Shown piece by piece: positions 1-7,946 of a DNA stretch of 56,487 bases. Numbering within the stretch: position 1 is the first letter of the stretch; every line of letters starts with the position of its first letter. Below the pieces are notes generated by a model. It was not told the DNA's origin and made no database searches. It worked only from the letters and a program-made list of their open reading frames with translations. Position numbers and translations under genes: made by a program. The stretch lies in assembly GCA_964490725.1 (NCBI GenBank), contig CAZBDU010000030.1:1-56487 (forward strand), read 5' to 3'. Source of the DNA: CAZBDU01 sp964490725. Its GTDB lineage: Bacteria; Spirochaetota; Spirochaetia; SZUA-6; DRHE01.

Positions 1-50
1 GGATCGCCTTGCCTACGCCCGGCTACCGGTCAACTATGCCCTACGGACTC

Positions 51-1277
51 CTAGCCCGCCACCAGCAGACCGGTGCCGTACATGACCGCCACTCCCAGGA
101 GGAAGCCCAGGGTGTTGCGTACGGTGAGCAGCGAGGCCGCCTTCCCGCGGCCCATCTGGGCCAGGATCTCGACGAACACCTGGAAGATCGCCCCGGCGCC
201 CACCGCCAGGAAGAACACCGCCGTCGCCGGCGAGTAGGCGAACCCCCCCAGCCAGGCGCCCAGGACCGCCGGCGCCCCGGCAAGCACGCCCAGCAGCAGG
301 AGCCTGGCCAGGAGGGCAGCGCCGCGGAGGCGCGCCCGGGACAGGGGGGCTACGATGGCCAGCCCCTCGGTGACGTTGTGGACCATGAACCCCACCACCA
401 GCAGCGTCCCCAGCGCCAGGTTGCCCACCGCATGGGCGGCCCCGACCGCCAGACCCTCCCCCAGGTTGTGCACCCCGATGCCGAAGGCCAGTGCAAAGGC
501 CAGCCTCAGCCGGCGGCGGTCCCCGGCCGCCTGGTCTGCCGCCTGGTCCGTCTCCACGCCGGCGCCGGCCGCCCCCCCGGCCCGCTCGCCGCGCCGGTTG
601 AGGGCAAAGATGAGCAGGAAGGCCAGGGCGAAGCCCAGGGTGAGCAGCCCCGTGGCCAGGAGCGAGCCGGGCGTGTGCGCCGCCGCTTCCAGGGCCTCCT
701 TGAAGGAGTCCACGCCCAGAAAGAGGAGCAGCCCCAGGGTGAGGGCCAGGAAGAAGGAGATGGACTTCAGGCGCCGCAGCGCCGGCAGCCAGAGCATCCC
801 CAGGAGCACGGGGATCACTCCGATGTACACCCCCAGCAGCCCCAGCGAGGCCAGGTAGCCGGCACCGGGCCGGGGAGAGGGAGCGGCGATCTGGATCTCC
901 CTGGAGAAAACCAGGCCACTCTCCGTGACCAGAGAGACCAGCAGCGGGTCGCCGCGGGTCCAGGGATAGGGGATGACCAGCTCGCCGCTGCCCAGCCTGG
1001 GGATCGGGCCGCCCGCGAGGGGACGGAAGGTCCAGTAGGCCTCGTTCACCAGCACCTGTGCTACCCGCGCCGGCGCGGGCCCGTCGTTGAAGTAGCGGAC
1101 CCGAATCAGCCCCGGCTGCAGCTGCACGCGCTGGAGGACCAGCCTCTCGGCCGGCGGCGGCCCCTGCCGGGGGAGACCCGGCGAGCCGAGGCGCAGGAAC
1201 GCCGTCACCAGCGCCGCCACCAGGATAAACGGCAGCGCCACCCAGCCCCAGCGGGCCAGTCTTCCGGGGGAGCTCAT
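51..1277 (-). CDS. ZIP-family metal transporter with extracytoplasmic N-terminal domain
   Basis: A 408-residue integral membrane protein of the ZIP family, which moves divalent cations (Zn, Fe, Mn) into the cytoplasm. Two ZIP signature helices are visible in the second half: HNLGEGLAVG and HNVTEGLAIV, whose His and Glu residues form the binuclear metal site. An N-terminal membrane segment (about residues 10-30) is followed by about 100 residues without hydrophobic helices (LVLQRVQLQPGLIRVRYFND onward), probably a beta-sandwich domain outside the cytoplasm. The remainder has about eight hydrophobic segments and a polar loop near residue 230. The start overlaps the oxidase stop by 4 bases (ATGA), so this is the last gene of a repressor-oxidase-transporter operon. 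Transported metal is not determinable; Fe, Mn or Zn are all possible. Confidence 0.85.
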   Translation of the reverse strand: MSSPGRLARWGWVALPFILVAALVTAFLRLGSPGLPRQGPPPAERLVLQRVQLQPGLIRVRYFNDGPAPARVAQVLVNEAYWTFRPLAGGPIPRLGSGELVIPYPWTRGDPLLVSLVTESGLVFSREIQIAAPSPRPGAGYLASLGLLGVYIGVIPVLLGMLWLPALRRLKSISFFLALTLGLLLFLGVDSFKEALEAAAHTPGSLLATGLLTLGFALAFLLIFALNRRGERAGGAAGAGVETDQAADQAAGDRRRLRLAFALAFGIGVHNLGEGLAVGAAHAVGNLALGTLLVVGFMVHNVTEGLAIVAPLSRARLRGAALLARLLLLGVLAGAPAVLGAWLGGFAYSPATAVFFLAVGAGAIFQVFVEILAQMGRGKAASLLTVRNTLGFLLGVAVMYGTGLLVAG

Positions 1278-2371
1278 GGGACTTGCTCCCTAACGTCGAA
1301 CAGGCCCATCCAGCCCAGCTCGGCGAACTCGGTCTTGTGAGCGTGAAACATGAACCGGCCGGCGTGGCGGAAGTCCATCTCCAGCACGGAGCGTTCGGCC
1401 TGGCCCATGATGATCGTGTCGGTGTAGGCGGTGGGGGTGTTCATGGTGCCGGTGCGGTACTCGTGGAAGAAGTTGCCGTGCACGTGGAAGGAGTTGGTCT
1501 GGTCGAACTCGAGAACGTTCACCAGGTAGATCCGCACCGGCTCGTCGAGCGGCACCCGCACCGGATTGGTGAAGTAATAGAAGGCTATCGAGTTCAAGGC
1601 GTAGATGTCGTTGGAGCCGTCCAGGTCGGTGTCGAATCCGTTCATCACCATCACCAGCTCCCGGGCCGGAGCTCTGGGGGGCTTCGGATCCACGATGTAC
1701 ACGCCGTACAGCCCCTTGTGGATGTGCTGGGTCAGCGGCGTGGAGTGGCAGTGGTACAGGTGCAGCCCCGCGGGCTGCCCCTCGAACTCGTAGAGGAAGC
1801 TTCCCCCGGGGGGAACGAAATCCCGGGGCAGCGCGCCGTCCATGCTCTCCGGGTGGAAGCCGTGGAAGTGAATGGTGTGGGGCTCGGTCCCGGAGTTGCG
1901 GAAATGGATGCGGATCAGGTCCCCCTCGGTGGCGCGGATGGTGGGTCCTGGCACCTGCCCGTTGTAGGTCCAGGCGGGGAAGGTCACCCCGGGGGCGATC
2001 TCGATGTGCCGGTTCACGGCGTAGAACCAGTACTCCCGCAGGGTCCTCCCGCCGGGCAGCGCGGACTCCCGGTAGTACCGCCGGCGCTGCCCCCCGGTGA
2101 GGTTGCCGAAGTTCCAGGTGGTCAGGTACTCCATGGGATCGATGCCGATGGCGTCCCGGCCCACCCGGCCGATCACGCCCATTCCCCCCTCCGGGATGAC
2201 CCCGCCGCCCGTCTCCTGCGGGTCCCCCGCGCTTCGCTGCGCTGGATACGCCCTTCGTTCCGGGCCGCCCTGCGCCCCTGCGCGCGGCGGCAGCGGCCAG
2301 AGCGCCAGCGCCAGCAGTCCCGCCGCCGCGCCGGCCGCCAGAAGGGCGGACAAGAATCGCCGGGTTCTCAT
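1274..2371 (-). CDS. Two-domain multicopper oxidase, exported
   Basis: A 365-residue secreted multicopper oxidase. Residues 1-34 form a signal peptide ending near PRAGAQ. Domain 1 carries HTIHFHGFHPESMDG and LYHCHSTPLTQHIHKGL, the latter holding a His-Cys-His type 1 copper site. Domain 2 carries SFHVHGNFF and MFHAHKTEFAELGWMGLF, where the Cys position is Ala, so no type 1 copper is expected there. With about 365 residues and one type 1 site in the first domain, it resembles two-domain oxidases or laccases that work as trimers. The gene lies between a DtxR-type regulator and a ZIP transporter with 4-base overlaps on both sides. Oxidation of Fe(II) or Mn(II) outside the inner membrane is a reasonable inference; a phenol oxidase or nitrite-reductase-like role cannot be excluded. 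Confidence 0.88.
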   Translation of the reverse strand: MRTRRFLSALLAAGAAAGLLALALWPLPPRAGAQGGPERRAYPAQRSAGDPQETGGGVIPEGGMGVIGRVGRDAIGIDPMEYLTTWNFGNLTGGQRRRYYRESALPGGRTLREYWFYAVNRHIEIAPGVTFPAWTYNGQVPGPTIRATEGDLIRIHFRNSGTEPHTIHFHGFHPESMDGALPRDFVPPGGSFLYEFEGQPAGLHLYHCHSTPLTQHIHKGLYGVYIVDPKPPRAPARELVMVMNGFDTDLDGSNDIYALNSIAFYYFTNPVRVPLDEPVRIYLVNVLEFDQTNSFHVHGNFFHEYRTGTMNTPTAYTDTIIMGQAERSVLEMDFRHAGRFMFHAHKTEFAELGWMGLFDVREQVP

Positions 2372-3042
2372 GGCTCCTCCTCCTCCGGATGCGCCACCAT
2401 GATCCTGGCGGCCAGCTCCAACCCCAGGGTCTCCCTCCTGCCTCCGGCCAGCCCCAGCACGAGCGTACCCTGCACCGGCCGCCGCTCCTCCACGGTGACC
2501 TCCGCCCGGGGCACCAGGCCGATCTCTTCCAGGAAGTCGAGCTGCTCGGGAGTCATCTCCTCCAGCGCGGTGAGGACCGCGAGCCGGCGCGGCGCCAGCT
2601 CGGCAAGGGGAAGCTGCCGGCGCTCCCGCATCAGGCCCTGCCGGTTCGGTATGGGCTCCCCGTGGGGATCGTGGCTGGGGTTGCCCAGAAGCTGCGCGAT
2701 TCGTTCCTCCAGCTCTTCGGAGATGGTGTGCTCCAGCCGGTCGGCCTCGCCGTGAACCTCCGAGAGGCTGTACCCCAGGATCTCCTGCAGGAACAGCTCC
2801 AGCAGCCGATGGTGCCGGATGATCTCCAGCGCCGCCTGCTCGCCGCCGGTGGTCAGGGTCACCGCCCTGTAGGGGGTGTACTCCACCATCCGCAGGCGCG
2901 CCAGCTTCTTGAGCATGCTGGTCACCGAGGCCGCGGACACCCCGACCGCGGCGCCGATGTCTTTGGCCGCCGCGCCGGCGCCGCTGCGCTGAAGCCGGTA
3001 GATGGCCTTGAGGTAGTCTTCCACGGCGCTGTTCGCCTTCAT
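2368..3042 (-). CDS. DtxR/MntR-family metal-dependent transcriptional repressor
   Basis: A 224-residue metalloregulator. Residues 1-60 form the winged helix-turn-helix typical of DtxR/MntR (SAVEDYLKAIYRL at the start, recognition helix around VSAASVTSMLKKL). Residues about 70-140 form the metal-binding and dimerisation domain (HHRLLELFL, EVHGEADRLEHTISEE), with His and Glu ligands in family positions. The last 70 or so residues suit an SH3-like FeoA domain. It heads an operon with the multicopper oxidase and ZIP transporter, overlapping the oxidase by 4 bases. A GGAG lies 7 bases before the ATG. The promoter just upstream is overlapped by two operator-like dyads, so self-repression by Fe(II), Mn(II) or Zn(II) is likely. 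Which metal it senses cannot be told from sequence. Confidence 0.9.
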   Translation of the reverse strand: MKANSAVEDYLKAIYRLQRSGAGAAAKDIGAAVGVSAASVTSMLKKLARLRMVEYTPYRAVTLTTGGEQAALEIIRHHRLLELFLQEILGYSLSEVHGEADRLEHTISEELEERIAQLLGNPSHDPHGEPIPNRQGLMRERRQLPLAELAPRRLAVLTALEEMTPEQLDFLEEIGLVPRAEVTVEERRPVQGTLVLGLAGGRRETLGLELAARIMVAHPEEEEP

Positions 3043-3063
3043 GGCCGCTCCATCCGGACGCTC

Positions 3064-3126
3064 TTAGAAGCGTCTAAATCTCCTTTTCTACGCGCCTAAG
3101 ATAATGAAAGAAAACCTGAGCGACAA
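3064..3126 (-). promoter_or_regulatory. Promoter and DtxR-like operator of the metal operon
   Basis: On the minus strand, TTGTCG (3121-3126) and TATCTT (3098-3103) are 17 bases apart, a good sigma70 promoter. Overlapping and just downstream of the -10 are two related imperfect dyads: TTAGGCGCGTAGAA (3087-3100) and TTAGACGCTTCTAA (3064-3077). They match at 10 of 14 positions. Their TTAGnC..TCTAA form resembles DtxR/MntR operators, and their placement at -10 to about +30 suits autorepression. No binding data are available, so the operator assignment is an inference. Confidence 0.65.
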
Positions 3127-3226
3127 GATAAGGTTTAATCTCCCGGGCGGCCTGCCGGGCGGGGAGACGGCCGCGAGAGGGGGAGGGGAGGGCGCTCGGC
3201 GCCGGGCCGCGCCTGCCCGCGGGGCG

Positions 3227-3655
3227 CTACAGGGAATGCAGCTCCGCGTCGGAGAGAACGTGCACGCCCGCGCGCGCCAGAACCTGCTGCGCCTCCGGGA
3301 ACTGCTCCACGTCCAGCACGATGGCCGCCCGGCGGCCCTCCTCCAGGACGATTCCGTAGCAGTCCTCGATGTTGATGCTGGCCGCCGAGAGGCGGGCCAG
3401 CAGGTCGTGCAGCCCTCCAGGCCGGTCCTCGATGATGGCCACCACCACCGCTCGCCGGGACACCGTGTAGTGATGCTCCTTCAGGACGGTAAAGGCGCGC
3501 TCGGGGTCGTCCGCCAGGATCTTGAGTATCCCGAAGTCCCCCTCGCTGGCCAGGGACATGCCCCGGATGTTGATCCCCTCCGCGGCCAGGGCCTTGGTGA
3601 TGGCCTCCAGCTTCCCGGGCCGGTTTTCCATGAACACCGCCAGCTGAGCTCCCAT
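3227..3655 (-). CDS. Tandem ACT-domain protein
   Basis: A 142-residue protein made of two ACT domains (about residues 1-70 and 71-142), starting LAVFMENRPGKLEAITKAL and with a second VVAIIEDRPGGLHDLLARL. ACT domains bind amino acids and control enzymes allosterically. Proteins of this size and double-ACT layout are commonly encoded directly next to phenylacetate-CoA-ligase-type enzymes, exactly as here: only 4 bases separate it from the ligase stop. It has no catalytic domain. It probably senses an aromatic or branched amino acid and adjusts the ligase or its pathway, which is an inference from context. Confidence 0.85.
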   Translation of the reverse strand: MGAQLAVFMENRPGKLEAITKALAAEGINIRGMSLASEGDFGILKILADDPERAFTVLKEHHYTVSRRAVVVAIIEDRPGGLHDLLARLSAASINIEDCYGIVLEEGRRAAIVLDVEQFPEAQQVLARAGVHVLSDAELHSL

Positions 3656-3659
3656 GGCG

Positions 3660-4970
3660 TTAGCCCCCTTCCTCCTCGCGAAAGTCGTACACCCGTCTGG
3701 CCTTGCCCTCCTGCACCGGCAGGCTCGCGGCCTCCACGAGTCTGACCTGCGGGCGTACCCCCAGCTCTGCGCGCAGGAGCTCCGCGACCCTGCCCTGCAG
3801 GCGTTCCAGCTCGGCCAGGGTGCCGCGGAAGACCTCCTCGTTCAGCTCGACCTTCACGGTGAGCCGATCCATGAAGTTCTCCTTGCGGATCTCGATCAGG
3901 TAGTTGGTGCCGATCTCCGGGATCGCCATCAGGGTGCGCTCGATCTGGATCGGGAAGATGTTGACCCCGTTGACGATCAGCATGTCGTCGCTGCGGCCCT
4001 TGATGCGGTCGATGCGGCGGTGGGTCCGGCCGCAGGGGCACTGCCCGGGAAGGATGCGGGTCAGGTCTCCGGTGCGGTAGCGAATCAGCGGCATCGCCTG
4101 CCGGCGCAGCGTGGTGAGGACCAGCTCCCCCTCCTCGCCTTCGGGAAGCCCCTCGCCGGTGGCGGGATCCACGATCTCCATGTAGAAGTGGTCCTCCCAC
4201 AGGTGCAGCCCCTGCTGCTGGGTGCACTCGAAGGCAACCCCGGGGCCGCACATCTCGCTCAGGCCGTAGGAGTTGTAGGCTTTGATCCCGTAGAGCTCTT
4301 CGATGCGGCGGCGGATCTCCTCGCTGTGGGGCTCCGCGCCGATGAAGGCGATGCGCAGCGCCAGGTCCCGCTTCGGGTCGATCCCCAGCTCCACGCAGTG
4401 TGCGTGGAGGCGCAGGGCGTAGCTGGGCAGGATGTGCACCACCGTGGTCTTCAGCTCCTTGAGGAACCAGATCTGCCGCCTGCTGTTGCCGGGCCCGATG
4501 GGAATGGTGAGCACCCCCAGCTTCTCCGCACCGTAGTGGAAGCCGATCCCCCCCGTGAACAGGCCGTAGCCCATCATGTTCTGGAACACGTCGTGCGGCC
4601 GCACTCCCGTGGAATACATGCAGCGGGCGATCAGGTTCTGCCAGTCGCGGATGTCCTCCCTGGTGTGGTAGACCACGGTGGGGTTGCCGGTGGTCCCCGA
4701 AGAGGAGTGCAGCCGCACCACTCCGTTCAGCGCCACCGCCAGCAGGCCGTAGGGAAAGGCGTCCCGCAGGTCCTGTTTGGTGGTGAACGGCAGGGAGGAG
4801 AGATCCTCCAGGGAGCTCAGGTCTCCGGCGCTCAGACGCCGCCCGCCTGCGTAGAAGGGGGAGCCGCTGGCCCGCTTCAGGGTCTCGCCCAGCAGCCGCA
4901 GCTGCAGCTCCCGCAGGTGCTGCCGCGGCATGGTCTCCAGCTCGTGTTGCCAGTACCTGTTGTTCTCCAT
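3660..4970 (-). CDS. paaK: Phenylacetate-CoA ligase family protein
   Basis: A 436-residue AMP-forming acyl/aryl-CoA ligase of the PaaK family. Visible family features are the adenylate-forming signature LHSSSGTTGNPTVV (about residues 90-103), the SYGLSEMCGPGV motif around residue 240 and the hinge segment TGDLTRILPGQCPCGRTHRR, with the Cys pair common in PaaK. The length is normal for the family (430-440). It would activate phenylacetate or a related aryl or acyl acid to its CoA thioester with ATP in the cytoplasm. No phenylacetate degradation genes are nearby. The partner ACT gene and the upstream mlaEF genes lie on the same strand with gaps of only 4-37 bases. In anaerobes, such pairs often act with 2-oxoacid oxidoreductases in aromatic amino acid fermentation, so that role is possible. 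Confidence 0.88.
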   Translation of the reverse strand: MENNRYWQHELETMPRQHLRELQLRLLGETLKRASGSPFYAGGRRLSAGDLSSLEDLSSLPFTTKQDLRDAFPYGLLAVALNGVVRLHSSSGTTGNPTVVYHTREDIRDWQNLIARCMYSTGVRPHDVFQNMMGYGLFTGGIGFHYGAEKLGVLTIPIGPGNSRRQIWFLKELKTTVVHILPSYALRLHAHCVELGIDPKRDLALRIAFIGAEPHSEEIRRRIEELYGIKAYNSYGLSEMCGPGVAFECTQQQGLHLWEDHFYMEIVDPATGEGLPEGEEGELVLTTLRRQAMPLIRYRTGDLTRILPGQCPCGRTHRRIDRIKGRSDDMLIVNGVNIFPIQIERTLMAIPEIGTNYLIEIRKENFMDRLTVKVELNEEVFRGTLAELERLQGRVAELLRAELGVRPQVRLVEAASLPVQEGKARRVYDFREEEGG

Positions 4971-5007
4971 CGATGTGCCAGCTCCGTCCGTTCCCCCGCC
5001 CGGCCCT

Positions 5008-5790
5008 TCAGCCGCCGAGCAGGTCGAGAATGTCGGTGTCGTAGGTGGCCGCTTCGGCCAGAACCTCGCTCAGGATGCGCATCACCTCGGGATCCCTGCT
5101 GCTGCGAATGGTCTCGATTTCCGCGGCCTCCAGCACCCGGCCCTCTTTCAGCACCACCAGAAAGTCGGCCATCATCGAGGCCAGGTGGGCGTCGTGGGTG
5201 ACCGCCAGGATCGTGCACCCCCGGTCCCGGTGCTCCCGGATCAGCTCCATCATCCTTTCCAGCAGGACATGATCCAGGGAAGGGGTGGGCTCGTCAAGGA
5301 ACAACACCGCCGGCTCCATGATCACCGCGCGCAGGAAGGACACCGCCTTCCGCTCCCCCACGGAAAGCTGAGCGGGACGCTGCGAGGCGGCATCCTCCAT
5401 GGCCATCCGCCGGAGCAGCGCGCTCACCCGCGAGCGAACCTGCGCGGCGTCCATCTTGCGGTGGTGGAACTGAAGCGGCAGGGCCAGGTTCTCGTAGACC
5501 GTCTTGTTGGCCCACAAGGCCGCGTCCTGAAACATGAAGCCGCCCCGGCGGCGGAACTCCTGCTCCCGGCGCTCGCTCAGCCGGGACATGTCCCGGCCGG
5601 AGAGAAGGACCCGTCCCTCGTCGGGCACGATCACACCGGCCGCCACCTTGAGCAGGGTGCTCTTGCCGCACCCCGAAGGACCCATGATCAGGCTGCTTCT
5701 GCCCGCCGGGAAGCAGACGCTGGCCTGGCTCAAGACCTCGGCGTCCTGCACCCTGACGGTGATCCGTTGAAGCTCCACGAGCGTTTTCAT
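5008..5790 (-). CDS. mlaF: MlaF-type ABC transporter ATP-binding protein
   Basis: A 260-residue ABC ATPase. Walker A is GPSGCGKSTLL (about residues 38-48), the signature is LSVGERKAVSFLRAVIMEPA and Walker B is VLFLDEPTPSLDH. It starts 12 bases after the stop of an MlaE-type permease, so the two form an intermembrane phospholipid transport unit that acts at the inner membrane. The signature LSVGE differs from the usual LSGGQ, with V replacing the first G. Serine in place of Thr/Gly in the following loop (EPTPSLD) is also slightly unusual. No MCE-domain (MlaD) gene is present next to it, so the periplasmic component must be elsewhere. Confidence 0.85.
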   Translation of the reverse strand: MKTLVELQRITVRVQDAEVLSQASVCFPAGRSSLIMGPSGCGKSTLLKVAAGVIVPDEGRVLLSGRDMSRLSERREQEFRRRGGFMFQDAALWANKTVYENLALPLQFHHRKMDAAQVRSRVSALLRRMAMEDAASQRPAQLSVGERKAVSFLRAVIMEPAVLFLDEPTPSLDHVLLERMMELIREHRDRGCTILAVTHDAHLASMMADFLVVLKEGRVLEAAEIETIRSSRDPEVMRILSEVLAEAATYDTDILDLLGG

Positions 5791-5802
5791 GGGGTCCGGC
5801 CC

Positions 5803-6588
5803 TCAAATATAGTAGATCAAGGTGATCAGCGCATCCGCCAGGATGCAGAGCACGAAAGCCTGGCCCACCGCCTTGATGGCGATCTGAGGCACCTCCGTGC
5901 TGGAGGCCTGGACCTTGAACCCCTGGTAGATGGCCACGAAGGAGATGATGACGCCGAACACCAGGCTCTTGACCAGGGAGGAGACGATGTCCACGGCGGA
6001 GACAGCCGCCATCAGGTTCTGGAAGTAGTCCCGAAAGGGGATGGCCCTGATGAACTGGGTAATGAAGAACGATCCAATCAGGCCGAAGGCGTTGAAGTAG
6101 ATGGTCAGCAGCACCGTGGAAACGGTCACGCCCAGGAAGCGCGGGACCGCCAGGTAGGAGACCGGATTGATCCCCACGGAGAGGTAGGCCTCGATTTCGT
6201 GGGAGACCACCATGTTGCCCAGCTCGGTGGCGATGGCCGTCGCCGAGCGGGCGATGATGATGAACGCCGTCAGCAGCGGGCCCAGCTCCCTGGTGATGAC
6301 GATGATCAGGATGCGGTAGATGAGCTTTCCCTGGCCGAACCTGGGAAGGAGGGTGATGCCCTGCACGATGATCACCGCCCCCAGGGCCAGGGCGATCAGA
6401 GAAACGATGCTCAGGGCCTCCACGGCGGTGAACAGGATCTGCATCACAAGCACCCGAAAACCGACCTGCCGCCGCTTCACGAAGAGCACCGATTCCTTCA
6501 ACACCGTGAAGAGGAAACCCGAGGCGTAGGCGAAGTCCCGCAGGTGCGAGTTGAAGCGCCTTCCCAGGCGGCCGACCAGCGAGGCCAT
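5803..6588 (-). CDS. mlaE: MlaE-family ABC permease
   Basis: An inner-membrane permease of about 261 residues, the normal MlaE length, with five or so hydrophobic helices. Family hallmarks include GKLIYRILIIVITRELGPLL, ATAIATELGNMVVSHEIEAY and the C-terminal region FKVQASSTEVPQIAIKAV. The chosen start is ATG at 6588, giving MASLVGRLGRRF; the frame is open for 39 further codons upstream, but that extension does not resemble the family. MlaE transports phospholipid across the inner membrane with MlaF. It is the first gene of a probable mlaE-mlaF-paaK-ACT operon and is divergent from the amidohydrolase gene. No clear Shine-Dalgarno sequence precedes the start. Confidence 0.88.
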   Translation of the reverse strand: MASLVGRLGRRFNSHLRDFAYASGFLFTVLKESVLFVKRRQVGFRVLVMQILFTAVEALSIVSLIALALGAVIIVQGITLLPRFGQGKLIYRILIIVITRELGPLLTAFIIIARSATAIATELGNMVVSHEIEAYLSVGINPVSYLAVPRFLGVTVSTVLLTIYFNAFGLIGSFFITQFIRAIPFRDYFQNLMAAVSAVDIVSSLVKSLVFGVIISFVAIYQGFKVQASSTEVPQIAIKAVGQAFVLCILADALITLIYYI

Positions 6589-6677
6589 GCCCACAGTTAG
6601 CACATTTCGCGGGTCCGTGCAACAAATCTTTGCCGGTAAATCTTTGCGCAAATAGCCTGAATGAGGCGGCTGCCGGG

Positions 6678-6686
6678 TCCGATAAT
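6678..6686 (+). promoter_or_regulatory. Possible -10 element of the amidohydrolase gene
   Basis: TCCGATAAT at 6678-6686 could be a sigma70 -10 (GATAAT) or, in its first eight bases, a sigma28-type -10 (consensus GCCGATAA). There is no convincing -35 for either; the sigma28 spacing would put GAAT at 6659-6662. Transcription from it would begin about at the ATG at 6695. Low confidence. Confidence 0.3.
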
Positions 6687-6694
6687 AGTAGCAG

Positions 6695-7927
6695 ATGCGG
6701 CACACCTACTCTTTGAGCGCGGCGACAATGCTGACGCCCCGCCGGGTCGTGGAGGGCGGGGTGGTCAAAGTGGAGCGCACCAGGATCTCGAGCCTGGGAA
6801 CCAGGGCCAGGAGGGACTTCGCCCTGGGGCCGGAGCTCCTCCTGCTGCCTGCGCTGGTGAACGTGCACGATCACCTGCGGGGAGACTACCTGCCCCGTAT
6901 CGGCCCGCAGGACGGCCTCTTCTATCTCAACTGGTCGAACTGGGAGCGGGATCTGCGCGGCTCGCCGGTCCTGGTGGAGCGCGCCAACGTCACCGTGGAG
7001 GACGCCTACCTGCTGGGCGCCTACAAGAACCTGTTCTCCGGGGTGGTCACCGTGAACGACCATTTCCCCCACGAGTTCAACGAGCCGTTCATCCCCCGGC
7101 TTCCGATCCGGGTGATCGGGGCCTACACCCTGGCCCACGAGTGCTCCTCCTTCGATCTCAGGTGGGGCGACGGGATGGAGGTGGAGCACCGGCGGGCCGT
7201 ACAGCGGGGACATCCCTTCATCACGCATCTGGAGGAGGGCTTCGACGCGGAATCCCAGGCCGGGCTCGACATCCTGGAGCGCTCGGGCTGCCTGGACAGC
7301 CACGACCTGCTGATCCACTGCATCGGCTTCTCTGAAAGCGACGTCCGCAAGGTCCGCCAGGCGGGGGCCAGCGTGGCCTGGTGCCCGGCTTCCAACCTGT
7401 TCATGTTCAACACCACCTGCAAGATCCGCAGGCTCCTGGAGGAGGCAGTGAACGTGGCCATCGGCACGGACTCCACCCATACCGGGTCGGTGAACCTGCT
7501 GGAGGAGATGCGCTTTGCCCGGCGGGCCTACCGCCGGCTGTACGGGGAGGAGCTGCCGGCCCGGAAGATTGTGGAGATGGTGACGGTCAACCCCGCCAGG
7601 GCCTTCTGGATGCAGGACCGCACCGGCAGCCTGGAGCCCGGGCTATGGGCGGATCTGCTGGCCGTTCGCCGCCGCCACGAGGACCCCCATGAGTCCGTGG
7701 TCCGCACCAGGATGGAGGACATAGAGCTCCTGCTGCGGGAGGGGCAGCCGGTGTACGCGGCGGAGCGCTTCGAAGGACTGTTCGGCCTGTCCGGGCTGCC
7801 CTACACGACGGTGACGGTCGGGGGGCGCCGAATGTGCGTCGCCGGCGAGCCGGCGGAGCTTCTCCGGCGGGTGAGGCGGGCCGTGGGGTTCAACAAAGTC
7901 CTTGATTATTTGCCTTTCGACGAGTAG
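6695..7927 (+). CDS. Amidohydrolase-family protein (TrzN/SsnA/AtzA-like)
   Basis: A 410-residue metal-dependent hydrolase of the amidohydrolase superfamily. Metal-binding motifs appear in order: NVHDHLRGD (HxH, about residue 56), ITHLEEG (about 178), LIHCIGF (about 210) and IGTDSTHTGS (about 258). The small beta domain split between N- and C-termini is also present, with ENPARAFW-like VTVNPARAFWM and LEPGLWADLLAV near residue 310. These enzymes hydrolyse amide, amidine or chloro-substituted heterocycles, such as deaminases and SsnA-type proteins. The substrate cannot be inferred. It stands alone between divergent mlaE and the downstream regulator pair. A GATAAT sits at 6681-6686, only 8 bases before the ATG, and no Shine-Dalgarno is visible. 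Confidence 0.82.
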   Translation: MRHTYSLSAATMLTPRRVVEGGVVKVERTRISSLGTRARRDFALGPELLLLPALVNVHDHLRGDYLPRIGPQDGLFYLNWSNWERDLRGSPVLVERANVTVEDAYLLGAYKNLFSGVVTVNDHFPHEFNEPFIPRLPIRVIGAYTLAHECSSFDLRWGDGMEVEHRRAVQRGHPFITHLEEGFDAESQAGLDILERSGCLDSHDLLIHCIGFSESDVRKVRQAGASVAWCPASNLFMFNTTCKIRRLLEEAVNVAIGTDSTHTGSVNLLEEMRFARRAYRRLYGEELPARKIVEMVTVNPARAFWMQDRTGSLEPGLWADLLAVRRRHEDPHESVVRTRMEDIELLLREGQPVYAAERFEGLFGLSGLPYTTVTVGGRRMCVAGEPAELLRRVRRAVGFNKVLDYLPFDE

Positions 7928-7946
7928 TCTAATTTGGGGCAGGAGT

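Noticed and set aside
5803..6705. Longer MlaE with 39 extra N-terminal residues
   Set aside because: The extension (Cys- and Tyr-rich) does not match MlaE and overlaps the divergent gene's start; ATG at 6588 gives normal length.
5294..7480. 728-residue open frame on the minus strand overlapping mlaF, mlaE and the amidohydrolase
   Set aside because: Overlaps three well-supported genes, has a Gly/Arg/Pro-rich composition and no family features; typical shadow frame of GC-rich DNA.
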